Shown: positions 1-6,370, counted from the first letter of the stretch. The stretch is 32,229 nucleotides of DNA from Armatimonadota bacterium (GCA_031460175.1 JAVKGW010000013.1:1-32229); one strand, 5' to 3'. Notes: a model not told the origin generated them from the letters alone. Translations and numbers: made by a program.

Positions 1-288
1 AGAATAGCGATTTCCGATATTGCCCTTCTCAAGGAGCTTCCTAAAAGAATTCAGGAAAGCATTGAAGCTTATGTAGGTTGTGTTGGAGGGGCAATACTTA
101 TTGACGAGTATAAGAGGATTGTCGAAGCATCGGGGTTGAAGAATGTAAGAATTACAGTCAAGGGCTCCTCTGCTTGTATTGACACTAATACAAAAGACCC
201 GATAGGCAGAGCTATTTTAGATCGCTTAGGAGACAATGAATCTCTTGAAGGGTATGTAGTCAGTGTTTATGTAGAAGGGTATAAATAA
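1..288 (+). CDS. arsM: Arsenite S-adenosylmethyltransferase, C-terminal 95 residues (5' truncated by window edge)
   Basis: Frame 1 is open from base 1 and stops with TAA at 286-288. The product matches the C-terminal region of ArsM, which methylates As(III) with SAM in the cytoplasm. It starts with SDIALLKELPKRIQESIEAY and contains the AYVGCVGGA segment, whose Cys corresponds to a conserved arsenite-binding Cys of the family. A second Cys follows in GSSACIDT. The SAM-binding N-terminal half lies outside the window. The gene is visibly AT-rich (codons such as ATA, AGA, TTA) while everything after about 370 is GC-rich, so it is of foreign origin. It is followed 18 nt later by an attC site, so it is read here as an integron cassette gene. 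The family call is good; the cassette status is inferred from the neighbouring site. Confidence 0.8.
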   Translation, partial: RIAISDIALLKELPKRIQESIEAYVGCVGGAILIDEYKRIVEASGLKNVRITVKGSSACIDTNTKDPIGRAILDRLGDNESLEGYVVSVYVEGYK

Positions 289-306
289 GGTGTGAGAATC
301 TATTTT

Positions 307-366
307 GCCTAACAAGTCGTTGCAGCGGACGGCGTTCCGCCGCCGTTGATGCCGATGCCGTTAGGC
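307..366 (+). other. attC-like integron recombination site 1
   Basis: A 60-nt site is bounded by GCCTAAC (307-313, fits RYYYAAC) and its exact inverse GTTAGGC (360-366, fits GTTRRRY). The interior has an imperfect hairpin, CGG-A-CGGCG / CGCCG-CCG with loop TTC and one unpaired A. The outer arms pair less well than in sites 2 and 3. It lies just behind the arsM stop and ahead of the next cassette gene, as expected of attC. Confidence 0.68.
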
Positions 367-406
367 CGACATGCCAGTCGATTAGGGCCAGGGAAAGGAG
401 GACCTT

Positions 407-859
407 ATGTCATCGTTAGAAGAGAACAAGGCCTTGGTACGGCGGTTCTACGAGGAGATCGACAAGGGGAACATCGACGCGATGGACGAGTTAGTCGCCG
501 AGGACTACATCAACCACGATCCGCCTCCGTTCCCGGGCTTGGCCACTGGCCGCGCCGGTTTGAAGCAAGCATTCGAAATGTTCTGGAAGGCTACGCCGGG
601 CCGCCACATTATCGAAGACCAGGTCGCTGAAGGCGACAAGGTCGTAACCCGGCTGAGAGCGGTGGGCAAGCATGAGGGTGAGTTGGCAGGGATCCCACCA
701 TCGGGTAATGACCTCGACGTAAAGGCGGTAGCCATTCACCGGATCGAGAATGGAAAGCTCGCGGAGCACTGGTCGGTAGTCGATTCCGCGGCCTTGCTGT
801 CCCAACTGGGTGTCATCCAGCTCCCATTCGCCCCGAAGCATGGTAATGGTGCGACCTAA
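407..859 (+). CDS. SnoaL-like polyketide cyclase / ester cyclase family protein (cassette gene)
   Basis: The product is 150 aa, the usual length of a single NTF2/SnoaL-fold domain. The ATG at 407 has AGGAGG about 7 nt upstream. Family features are the N-terminal EENKALVRRFYEEI helix, the DYINHDPPPFPG segment after VAEDY, a central GDKVVTRLRAVGKHEGELAGIPP strand pair, and the closing IENGKLAEHWSVVD with a His-Trp. These proteins include aldol-type cyclases and many of unknown substrate, so no reaction is assigned. The stop codon TAA (857-859) is embedded in the first core box of attC 2. This is typical of integron cassettes, which carry one gene ending at the recombination site. There is no promoter of its own; expression would come from an upstream cassette promoter. 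Confidence 0.82.
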   Translation: MSSLEENKALVRRFYEEIDKGNIDAMDELVAEDYINHDPPPFPGLATGRAGLKQAFEMFWKATPGRHIIEDQVAEGDKVVTRLRAVGKHEGELAGIPPSGNDLDVKAVAIHRIENGKLAEHWSVVDSAALLSQLGVIQLPFAPKHGNGAT

Positions 860-922
860 CTCGCGGTTGGAGCCGACCGCTCGCCTGTGGCTCGCAGCGG
901 CTCAACCGCAGTATCGTTAGGC
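854..922 (+). other. attC integron recombination site 2
   Basis: A 69-nt site runs from ACCTAAC (854-860) to GTTAGGC (916-922). The inner arms pair as GCGGTTGGAGCCGACCGCT on the left against the complement of AGCGGCTCAACCGC on the right. The unpaired left-arm bases (a G, then AC) correspond to the extrahelical bases that set strand choice in attC folding. It overlaps the stop codon of the preceding gene. This is the clearest of the three sites. Confidence 0.85.
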
Positions 923-959
923 AGACCATGGATTCTCAATCGAAACGCGATCGGGGACA

Positions 960-1493
960 ATGGGTTCATCGTTGGTCCGAGGTGCTGGCACTCTCTCCTT
1001 AATCGCGGGTATCGGGTGGATGGCTGGGCGTTTCCTCATGTTCGGCCAGACTCCTGGAACCTCTCGATATATTCAGGCCAATCGCGTTTGGACTCTTGGC
1101 CTGGCCATGCTTCCGCTGGCGTTAATCAACCTCGCTGGACCGGCCCGTCAGCGTCCCGGCCTCGTCGGTGGGTTGGGTCTCTTGCTCAGTGCCTTGGGAT
1201 CCTCAGCGATGGCCGCTGGCAATTTCGTAGAGTTTTATGTCGGTGAAGACTTTGGTTGGATCTTCTTTGGGGCCGGTCTGTCCCTGTTCACCATTGGCTG
1301 CGCTCTCCTGGGGTGGTTTCTCCGGGCACGGGGGGCGAGGCCAGAACTGTCCACCTACTACATACTCCAGCTTCTCGGGGTATTCGCCCTTCTAGGGTCG
1401 ACTGCTGGTGCAATCGGTCTGGCGTCTTCTATTCTGTTTGCCTCTTCAATGTTTTGGCTTGGGTTTCGGCCGGCGGTTGTGGAGACGATTTGA
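960..1493 (+). CDS. Unrecognised integral membrane protein (cassette gene)
   Basis: The 177-aa product has about five hydrophobic segments: around residues 8-25, 48-62, 70-88, 100-118 and 135-168. A charged loop (GWFLRARGARPELS) lies between the last two. I do not recognise a family and see no catalytic motif. The ATG at 960 is preceded only by a weak GGGA. An ATG at 928 is in another frame and was rejected. The stop TGA (1491-1493) lies 21 nt before the first core box of attC 3, so it is the single gene of its cassette. Cassette-borne membrane proteins are often lineage-restricted; a role in transport or envelope stress would be a guess. Confidence 0.72.
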   Translation: MGSSLVRGAGTLSLIAGIGWMAGRFLMFGQTPGTSRYIQANRVWTLGLAMLPLALINLAGPARQRPGLVGGLGLLLSALGSSAMAAGNFVEFYVGEDFGWIFFGAGLSLFTIGCALLGWFLRARGARPELSTYYILQLLGVFALLGSTAGAIGLASSILFASSMFWLGFRPAVVETI

Positions 1494-1514
1494 ACCAAGC
1501 TGGTTTGTGCTGCT

Positions 1515-1575
1515 GCCTAACACGCCTCTGGAACCGACCAGCTTCGCTGGCGGCTCAGCGGCCAATCCGTTGTAC
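1515..1575 (+). other. attC integron recombination site 3
   Basis: A 61-nt site runs from GCCTAAC (1515-1521) to GTTGTAC (1569-1575); the last box departs from GTTRRRY at one base. The inner arms pair as GCCTCTGGAACCGACCAGC against the complement of GCTGGCGGCTCAGCGGC, with single unpaired left-arm bases and a short TTC loop. The fold and length are typical of attC, and it sits between two same-strand genes. Confidence 0.8.
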
Positions 1576-1604
1576 GGATCTGTGATTCCGGGAACCGACG
1601 CTGA

Positions 1605-2034
1605 ATGAGTCTTCGATACTTCATTGGTTTGGGGGGCAGCGCCGTCGCTACGGTCGAGCGAGCCCGCGCGCTCGAGGCGGCCGGATGGGACGGTATCGCT
1701 ATCGGAGACCATCGCACGAGTACTCGCCATATGTGGGCGACCCTCGGGGCTGTGGCGGCTGCTACGTCACGGGTGACGCTGCTGTCCGCATTCGCCAACA
1801 ACCTCTTCCGCCACCCCGGGGACTTCGCTCGGGGTGCCGTCACTGTACACGCCATCGCGACAGGGCGGTTCGAGGGCGGCCTGGGCGCGGGGTGGTTGGC
1901 GGACGATCACAGCGTGATCGGCGAGGTCCTGCCCTCGCCTCGGGAACGTGTCGACCGGCTTCGCGAGGCGGTTGAGATCGTGGCGGGGCTGTTCCGCCAG
2001 AGGTCGTGTCACCACCGTGGCGTCCACTACCGCG
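1605..2034 (+). pseudogene. LLM-class flavin/F420-dependent oxidoreductase, 3'-truncated cassette gene
   Basis: From ATG 1605 the frame encodes an N-terminal LLM (luciferase-like) TIM-barrel half. Features are ARALEAAGWDGIAIGDH, TLGAVAAATSRVTLLSAF, the NLFRHPGDFARGAVTVHAI block, and GRFEGGLGAGWLADDH followed by SPRERVDRLREAVEIV. Full-length relatives have 280-340 residues; here similarity ends near residue 143 (HYRG) and the frame runs into unrelated codons, stopping only at 2147. The catalytic C-terminal half is missing and no attC follows. The most likely explanation is that mobile-element DNA was joined at about 2035-2045. F420 rather than FMN use is a family possibility, not visible here. 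Confidence 0.72.
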
Positions 2035-2097
2035 GTTCAGCGCGAGCTGCCGAAGATTTTGCCCGGCCTACCCCATGCGCCACCCTTGCGGCGGGCC

Positions 2098-2301
2098 CTA
2101 GATCGGGACATCGGCCTCCTCCGCGTCTTCCGCCTGGCCCGGGCTGACCCGTAGCCCGGGGGCCACAGGTGGGTGGCAGACCCCGCAGACCCAGCGCCCC
2201 GGAGGCTGGAACCACCACGCCCTCTCCCCGCAGCACGGACACGGCCCCTGGGGGGCGTGGCCGTCAGGCCGTAGCGTCGCGATACGTTGCGGTACGGGCA
2301 C
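2098..2301 (-). CDS. Small zinc-ribbon protein or gene remnant
   Basis: A 67-aa frame begins at GTG (2301) and ends at a true TAG after EEADVPI. It holds one clear zinc ribbon, CPCCGERAWW then RWVCGVCHPP, that is two CxxC pairs 17 residues apart. Such ribbons commonly form the C-terminus of phage and plasmid replication proteins; the primase at 3589-5964 also ends in one. The first 12 codons overlap, in another frame, the HTH-like sequence described at 2265-2486. The ribbon may therefore be the frameshifted tail of that gene rather than an independent protein. The function is probably nucleic-acid binding, by inference only. Confidence 0.4.
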   Translation of the reverse strand: MPVPQRIATLRPDGHAPQGPCPCCGERAWWFQPPGRWVCGVCHPPVAPGLRVSPGQAEDAEEADVPI

Positions 2302-2486
2302 TGGCCGCCTGCGTCAAGTACGCTGTAGGCGCTCTGGAGCTCCTCCTCCCGCCTCTCCCGGGCGGCCGCCTCCAGGGCCTGAACCACGTGCGCCCGGTGC
2401 CGGCGCGTGGCCGTCTCGGAAAGCCCGTAGTGCGCCGCTATGCGCCGGCAAGGCAGGCCATCCACCAGGGCCTGGTCGGCCTCCCG
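2265..2486 (-). pseudogene. Degenerate helix-turn-helix gene of mobile-element type
   Basis: The minus-strand reading shows EADQALVDGLPCRRIAAHYG followed by LSETATRRHRAHV, a good helix-turn-helix. It continues as a charged helix (LEAAARERREEELQSAYSVL) and then a second HTH-like half, CPYRNVSRRYGL, at 2265-2300. After that the frame loses sense, while a zinc ribbon continues in a different frame. No convincing start exists: upstream at 2528-2556 another HTH half, PYRNVAERYG, appears in yet another frame. This is read as a broken small DNA-binding protein such as those found beside phage primases. Confidence 0.4.
2269..2297. repeat. 29-bp repeat, copy A
   Basis: The plus-strand text begins CCGTAGCGTCGCGATACGTT. 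It is 25/29 identical to copy C (3531-3559) and 22/29 to copy B (2528-2556), all in the same orientation. On the minus strand each encodes YR(N/D)V(S/A)xx(Y)G, half of an HTH. Coherent sequence changes at or beside each copy. Confidence 0.5.
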
Positions 2487-2527
2487 GGGTCCGGGGCCTG
2501 CTCCTGCCCGTGGCCATAACGGGAACC

Positions 2528-2556
2528 CCATAGCGTTCCGCAACGTTTCGGTATGG
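2528..2556. repeat. 29-bp repeat, copy B
   Basis: The plus-strand text begins CCATAGCGTTCCGCAACGTT. It matches copy A at 22 of 29 positions. It abuts the MacB-type permease stub that begins at 2553, so the join of unrelated sequence falls inside or next to the repeat. The minus strand reads PYRNVAERYG. Confidence 0.4.
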
Positions 2557-2690
2557 TACTGCGGGCGCTCTCCGGGAACCCCCTGCGGTCTCTGCTCACC
2601 ACGCTGGGCGTGATTATCGGTGTCGCGGCGGTGGTGACCACGGTGAGCATCGGTGCCGGGGCCCGGCGCAGCGTGGAAGAACAGGCGCTA
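2553..2690 (+). pseudogene. MacB/FtsX-type ABC transporter permease, N-terminal stub
   Basis: About 46 codons from ATG 2553 encode the characteristic N-terminus of MacB-like permeases: LRALSGNPLRSLLTTLGVII then GVAAVVTTVSIGAGARRSVE. That is the cytoplasmic 'RSLLTTLGIIIG' entry followed by the first membrane helix. Similarity stops after VEEQ (about 2690) and the frame then runs through unrelated sequence to 2846. A full permease has about 400 residues. No partner ATPase is nearby. It is a fragment carried by recombination and presumably non-functional. Confidence 0.6.
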
Positions 2691-2901
2691 GCTACTTTGC
2701 CGTCAAAAGGGCAAATCGTGCCGCGTTTCGTCGGCTCGGCCCCGTTGCTGCGCCGAACCCTCTCACAACACGGCAGGGTGGGGTTACGCCCAAAACGTAA
2801 CGTCCCCCCCGTTGCCGGCATGCCCGAGATACCCGACCCGGGGTAGACCCCCCCAAACGTACCGTCCTCTTGGGCGACGCCTGCGGCCCCCGCGCGGACG
2901 C
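2691..2901. other. No recognisable gene; short imperfect direct repeat
   Basis: I see no coherent protein on either strand. The only structure noticed is a direct repeat of about 16 bp, CCCAAAACGTAACGTCC near 2790 and CCCCCAAACGTACCGTCC near 2845. The interval links the MacB stub to the integrase-like remnant. Confidence 0.35.
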
Positions 2902-3283
2902 CCCACCCCCCTCGAACCCTCGCTTCACCACTCCGAGCCGCATCAGCTCCAGGAGACCCTCTGCCGTCTCCTCGGAGAAGGACGGGAACCACGCCATTAG
3001 ATCCTCCAGCGTGCCTCCGTGGTTCGTGCGGGGAAGAGGCCGGCTCAGCACCCAGTTCCCGCCGTCCTCCACAGTGCCCAGGTCCCTCGCGGCCAACCGG
3101 AGCTCCTCCTCCTCGAAGCCCGCGCTCGAGCCACGCGGTCACGAAATCCCCGACCGTGGTGCCGGCGTCGGACGGGACAGCGCCGCCCCTGATTTCTACC
3201 ACCAGCTTGGCAAGCTCCCGCTCCGCATCGCGCCGGGTCCCGCGCACCCTGCGGGCCTGTTTCGCCCCCTTCTTCCTGGTCAC
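2902..3283 (-). pseudogene. Integrase-like N-terminal remnant with a frame change (decayed)
   Basis: From GTG 3283, 56 codons read like the start of a tyrosine integrase: GTRRDAERELAKLVVEIRGG followed by TTVGDFVTAWLERG, which resembles the region leading into the SAM-like core-binding domain. At about 3118 the sense passes to another frame: FEEEELRLAARDLGTVEDGG, later HGGTLEDLMAWFPSFSEETA and EGLLELMRLGVVKRGF, ending near 2902. A one-base frameshift would join the two parts. The second part does not match an integrase core, and no catalytic R...HxxR...Y box is present anywhere nearby. It is either a frameshifted unknown protein or a chimera of an integrase N-terminus with something else. Confidence 0.42.
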
Positions 3284-3371
3284 GGGTCCCCCGCGACCGG
3301 CATCGCGTACGCGCGGCTGCGGGCGCGGTTCCCGGCGGCCCTCGCTCGGGTGGGGCCACGATCCCTACCCC

Positions 3372-3521
3372 TCAGTCGCGGCACTGCCCGGCAGCCGCAG
3401 CAGGGCACCGCCACTCCCACCGGTCGCCCTGCACACGGAGGGCCCGGGTGGCTTGGTTGCGGAGTTCCAGGCCGGCGCTGAGCAGGAAGGGCAGGATGAA
3501 GAGCGTCCGTGGGCCACCCAT
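3372..3521 (-). CDS. Short hydrophobic-start ORF of unknown function
   Basis: ATG at 3521 opens 49 codons whose first 17 residues are hydrophobic (TLFILPFLLSAGLEL). They are followed by a basic, Trp-containing tail (RALRVQGDRWEWRC). There is no clear ribosome binding site. It lies between the primase stop (3589) and the integrase-like remnant, directly after repeat copy C. It may be a small exported or membrane peptide, or chance; it is listed only because it is an uninterrupted frame in a mosaic interval. Confidence 0.2.
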   Translation of the reverse strand: MGGPRTLFILPFLLSAGLELRNQATRALRVQGDRWEWRCPAAAAGQCRD

Positions 3522-3530
3522 GCTCAGAGG

Positions 3531-3559
3531 CCGTAGTGTCGCGCTACGTCGCGGTACGA
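3531..3559. repeat. 29-bp repeat, copy C
   Basis: The plus-strand text begins CCGTAGTGTCGCGCTACGTC; it is 25/29 identical to copy A. The minus strand reads SYRDVARHYGL followed at once by a stop (TGA). It lies 30 nt downstream of the primase stop codon. Confidence 0.5.
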
Positions 3560-3588
3560 GCCCCCCGGGGCCCTGGTCGGCCTCAGCC

Positions 3589-5964
3589 TCAATCTCGCAG
3601 GGCCTCCGCCGCGTACACCTCGTCCGGATCCCGGATCTCGGGTACCGGGGTGGAGCCGGCGCTGGAGAGTACGTCCGGAGGGATCCTGCCCGCCGGGATT
3701 CCGCGCCAGCCACACCGGCTGCACACCGGCCGTCCCCCCAGGACCGCCACCGGGCTGCCGCAGCCCTCGCAGAGCCCCCGAGACCTCCTGCGGGCCCGGG
3801 CGGCCTCGGGGTCCTCCTGGGGGAGCGGCTCAGGGCCCACGGGGCCGGGATCCTCCACCCAGGGTGGCGGCCCTGCCTCCGGGTCGGGGGGGATGTCCGG
3901 GACCTCCTCTTCGTGCAAGGGGTCATTTTCTGGGCCCCAAAGCTCCACAACCTCCACAAGGCCGTCATTTCGCGGGTTTGGGCCGTTTTCGAATCCTCCA
4001 CAACCCCCCTCCTGTGGAGGATTGGGTTGTGGGCCGGAATGCCCGTCATTGCTGGGTTGTGGAGGATGTGGAGGATTGAGGGTGTTAAACCAGCAATATC
4101 GGAGCCAAACATCCTCCAGGGCCGCCCTGGAGTAGCCCTTGACTCCGGCCCTCTCACCCAAGCGCCGCTTCTCCGGGTGTACCCCGTACCGGCGGAGGAT
4201 CCTGGCCAGGGTGTGCGCGGTCAGCCCCCTCCCCTTCCAGTCCCTCCAGGGGGCCTCGGGGTCCGACCTGAGGTCGTCCACGATGGTCTCCGTCCGGAGC
4301 CAGTCGGCCTGGCGCTCCTCGAAGACCAGCTTCAGGTCCGCGAGGAGCCGGACCCCCACCGACTCCCGGTTCAGGTCCTGGCCGTCCCCCTCCAGGGCCT
4401 GGGCGGAGGCCTCCAGGTCCCCGAGCCGGGAGGGGTCGGCCGCCTCCACCACCGCCCAGAGCACGCTCCAGTTGTCGGCTGCCCGGTCGTGCATCCAGCC
4501 CGGCGGCTCCGTCCGCAGGTAAGCCTCCCGCACCCGGGCCTCGTTCGCCGTGGCCCACGCCTCGAGCCGCCGGCGGAGGTCCTCGGTCTCGGCCCGGACG
4601 CGGAGCCGCCGGAACCGCTCCACCCTCTCATGAGGCGCGCGCCGGTGCATGTAGATGCGAATACTACGATCGGCGAGAACATCCGTGAGCGAGCCGATCA
4701 GCGCCACGGCTTTGAACCCGAAGCAGTCGAACGGCTCCAAGCGGAACTCGCCCTTCGTCTTGGTGACCCGGTAGACCGGCCTCCCACGGACATGGCCCGC
4801 CGCGAGCAGGTCGTGGAGCGCGGCGGACCGCTCCGTACGATCCCCGAGTTGCTGCGCTTCGTCGATCAGCAAGGTAGGCCGCTTCGCCTGGACCACTCGA
4901 AACAACGCGGCCTCCGAGATGTTTGCGGTGGCGACCGGCTCGCGGACCACGAAGCTCAGGAGGTCAAGCAACGTGGTCTTCCCGCACCTCCGCTCAGCGC
5001 TGGTGATGGCCAAGTACGGCGCGACCTCGAACGCGTCCACCACCCACGTGGCCATCGTCCACGCCGCAAGCGCCAGCGGCGCGCCCTGTGGGAGCACGAG
5101 GTAGCGCGTGAAGTACCGCTCCAACTCGCGCAGCAGCTCCGCGCCGTCCGGCGCTTCCGGAGGACGCCACCGGACCGCCTGCTGCAGCAGCCGCTCCACG
5201 TCCGCGCGGGTGGCCCCCTGCGCCACGAAGTCCGCGGCGTCTCCGCCGGGCGGTGCGTCGGGCCAGTTCACCACGTGGATGTCGTGGTGCCCGAGCGCGT
5301 ACAACCTCCGGGCGATGCGCTCCATGTGCGAACACCCCGGCTCGTCGTGGTCGGGCCAGAGGTACACGGTCTGGCCGAGGAGGGGGCGCAGGGCTTCATC
5401 GCCGGGTGTCGCACTCGCACCGGTCACGGTGCCGACTGCCGGAAGTCCCAGGCGGAGGAGGGCGTCTGTGGCCTTCTCGCCCTCGCACACCACGACGCGA
5501 TCCGCGTCCCCGAGCAGGTGGATGCCGTACAACGGGAGGCTCTCAACACGGGCCCCGTCCAGACCGGGGCGGCCGTCGGGCGACCACCACGACAGCTTTT
5601 TCCCGGCCGGGCCGTCCTCGCGGACGTGGACCGCCACGAGGCGGCCGTCGGGCGCGCGGACCTCGTACCGGGTAACGGTCTTCTTCGCCCGCTCCCGCTT
5701 CGGAGCCGCGCCACCGTCCCGTTCAGGCCACAAGCCCCGCTCACGCAGGGACTCAATCACATCCTCTTGCCGGCAGCCTGCGCCGCACCAGACCAGCACC
5801 TTGCCGTCGCGCACGCTGACGGATAGCGACGGATGTTGATCATCATGGCAGGGGCAATGGCTTAGACCTGTCGGTCCGGGCTTTGTGCACGGACATCCCG
5901 GGCGGCTGCAGCTGAGGGCTTTTCGAATTTGCGAAGCAAACAATTCGTGTGGTAAGCTGCTCAT
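3589..5964 (-). CDS. Primase-helicase-like protein: CHC2 zinc finger, Toprim, DUF3631 ATPase, C-terminal zinc ribbon
   Basis: The 791-aa product probably initiates and unwinds DNA during replication of the mobile element. The start at 5964 (MSSLPHEL) is set by AGGAGGTG about 9 nt upstream; a Met 13 codons earlier lacks this. Domains in order: a CHC2-type zinc module at about 19-64 (CPCHDDQHPSLSV, then VWCGAGC); a Toprim-like segment at 155-230 with CEGEKATDAL (Glu161) and LWPDHDEPG (Asp205/Asp207). A P-loop ATPase of DUF3631 type follows, with Walker A ERRCGKTT (324-331), Walker B TLLIDEA (364-370) and ADRSIRI as a candidate arginine finger near 433. Next comes a Pro/Gly-rich linker from about residue 625 on, and a last zinc ribbon (CEGCGSP...VCSRCGW). 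The architecture is usual for phage, plasmid and satellite replication genes. It is followed on the same strand by decayed fragments and preceded by a putative excisionase gene. Confidence 0.85.
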   Translation of the reverse strand: MSSLPHELFASQIRKALSCSRPGCPCTKPGPTGLSHCPCHDDQHPSLSVSVRDGKVLVWCGAGCRQEDVIESLRERGLWPERDGGAAPKRERAKKTVTRYEVRAPDGRLVAVHVREDGPAGKKLSWWSPDGRPGLDGARVESLPLYGIHLLGDADRVVVCEGEKATDALLRLGLPAVGTVTGASATPGDEALRPLLGQTVYLWPDHDEPGCSHMERIARRLYALGHHDIHVVNWPDAPPGGDAADFVAQGATRADVERLLQQAVRWRPPEAPDGAELLRELERYFTRYLVLPQGAPLALAAWTMATWVVDAFEVAPYLAITSAERRCGKTTLLDLLSFVVREPVATANISEAALFRVVQAKRPTLLIDEAQQLGDRTERSAALHDLLAAGHVRGRPVYRVTKTKGEFRLEPFDCFGFKAVALIGSLTDVLADRSIRIYMHRRAPHERVERFRRLRVRAETEDLRRRLEAWATANEARVREAYLRTEPPGWMHDRAADNWSVLWAVVEAADPSRLGDLEASAQALEGDGQDLNRESVGVRLLADLKLVFEERQADWLRTETIVDDLRSDPEAPWRDWKGRGLTAHTLARILRRYGVHPEKRRLGERAGVKGYSRAALEDVWLRYCWFNTLNPPHPPQPSNDGHSGPQPNPPQEGGCGGFENGPNPRNDGLVEVVELWGPENDPLHEEEVPDIPPDPEAGPPPWVEDPGPVGPEPLPQEDPEAARARRRSRGLCEGCGSPVAVLGGRPVCSRCGWRGIPAGRIPPDVLSSAGSTPVPEIRDPDEVYAAEALRD
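3941..4078. repeat. Cluster of CCTCCACAACC-type direct and inverted repeats inside the primase gene
   Basis: CTCCACAA occurs at about 3943 and 3952, and CCTCCACAACC at 3995. The inverse appears as TGTGGAGG (4013-4020), GGGTTGTGG (4024-4032), GGTTGTGGAGG (4055-4065) and TGTGGAGG (4067-4074). CCGTCATT occurs twice (3962 and 4043). The stretch encodes the NPPHPPQPS...GPQPNPPQ linker of the primase. Iteron clusters within or beside replication genes are common origins, but a low-complexity linker explains it as well. Confidence 0.5.
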
Positions 5965-6022
5965 GGGAACTGCACCTCCTTTTTTCTCCGGCCGCGCCCG
6001 CACGCGCGGCCCCGCTTTTCAC

Positions 6023-6247
6023 CTAACGGCGCGTCTCCGTCTCCGGGGCCGCCTCGTCCGTGAGCCGGCCGAGGAGCCAGCCCTCAAGCCCCGCCCGGAC
6101 GAGGTACGTCCGCCTCCCGAGCCTCACGACGATGCGGTCCGGCACGCGCCCTCGCTGCAGGTGCGCGTAAAGCATTCTCGCGCTCACCCCGAGCAACCGG
6201 GCCGCCTCTTTGACGGTGATGAGTAACCTCCGATCGTCCTGCATCAT
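6023..6247 (-). CDS. Excisionase / helix-turn-helix family DNA-binding protein
   Basis: A 74-aa protein with a MerR/excisionase-type winged helix: LLITVKEAARLLGVSARMLY, then AHLQRGRVPDRIVVRLGRRT and YLVRAGLEGWLLG. This is the standard order of helix-turn-helix plus wing in Xis and Phd-like DNA-binding subunits. It would bind near the attachment site and favour excision, or regulate the element. GGAGGTG lies 7 nt before ATG 6247; a second ATG follows immediately at 6244. It sits 58 nt ahead of the primase start on the same strand, so the two are probably co-transcribed. A palindrome (6263-6295) lies just upstream. Confidence 0.75.
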   Translation of the reverse strand: MMQDDRRLLITVKEAARLLGVSARMLYAHLQRGRVPDRIVVRLGRRTYLVRAGLEGWLLGRLTDEAAPETETRR

Positions 6248-6262
6248 GGCGTCTCACCTCCA

Positions 6263-6295
6263 CCCATCACGATGCACGCCGGAGGGCGTGATGGG
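6263..6295. promoter_or_regulatory. Perfect inverted repeat upstream of the excisionase-like gene (candidate operator)
   Basis: CCCATCACG (6263-6271) and CGTGATGGG (6287-6295) are perfect 9-bp inverses around a 15-nt spacer. They start 16 nt from the start codon at 6247 and overlap the region where a promoter for the minus-strand genes would be. No T-run follows on either strand, so an operator is preferred over a terminator. Confidence 0.4.
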
Positions 6296-6370
6296 AATGT
6301 GCACGTGCTGCGCACGCCCTCTGGCTGGAAGCCGCTCAGGATGCGGGTTCTGGCGAGATCGGGCCAGGCG

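Noticed and set aside
2035-2147. Continuation of the LLM oxidoreductase to the stop at 2147
   Set aside because: The last 37 codons are low-complexity Pro/Arg-rich and do not resemble the family; the minus strand here encodes the end region of the zinc-ribbon ORF instead.
3448-5826. A 792-codon open frame on the plus strand opposite the primase
   Set aside because: It is low-complexity Arg/Pro/Gly/Ala-rich, with no ribosome binding site or domain, and mirrors the minus-strand primase whose zinc, Toprim and Walker motifs are clear. It is an antisense shadow of GC-rich codons.
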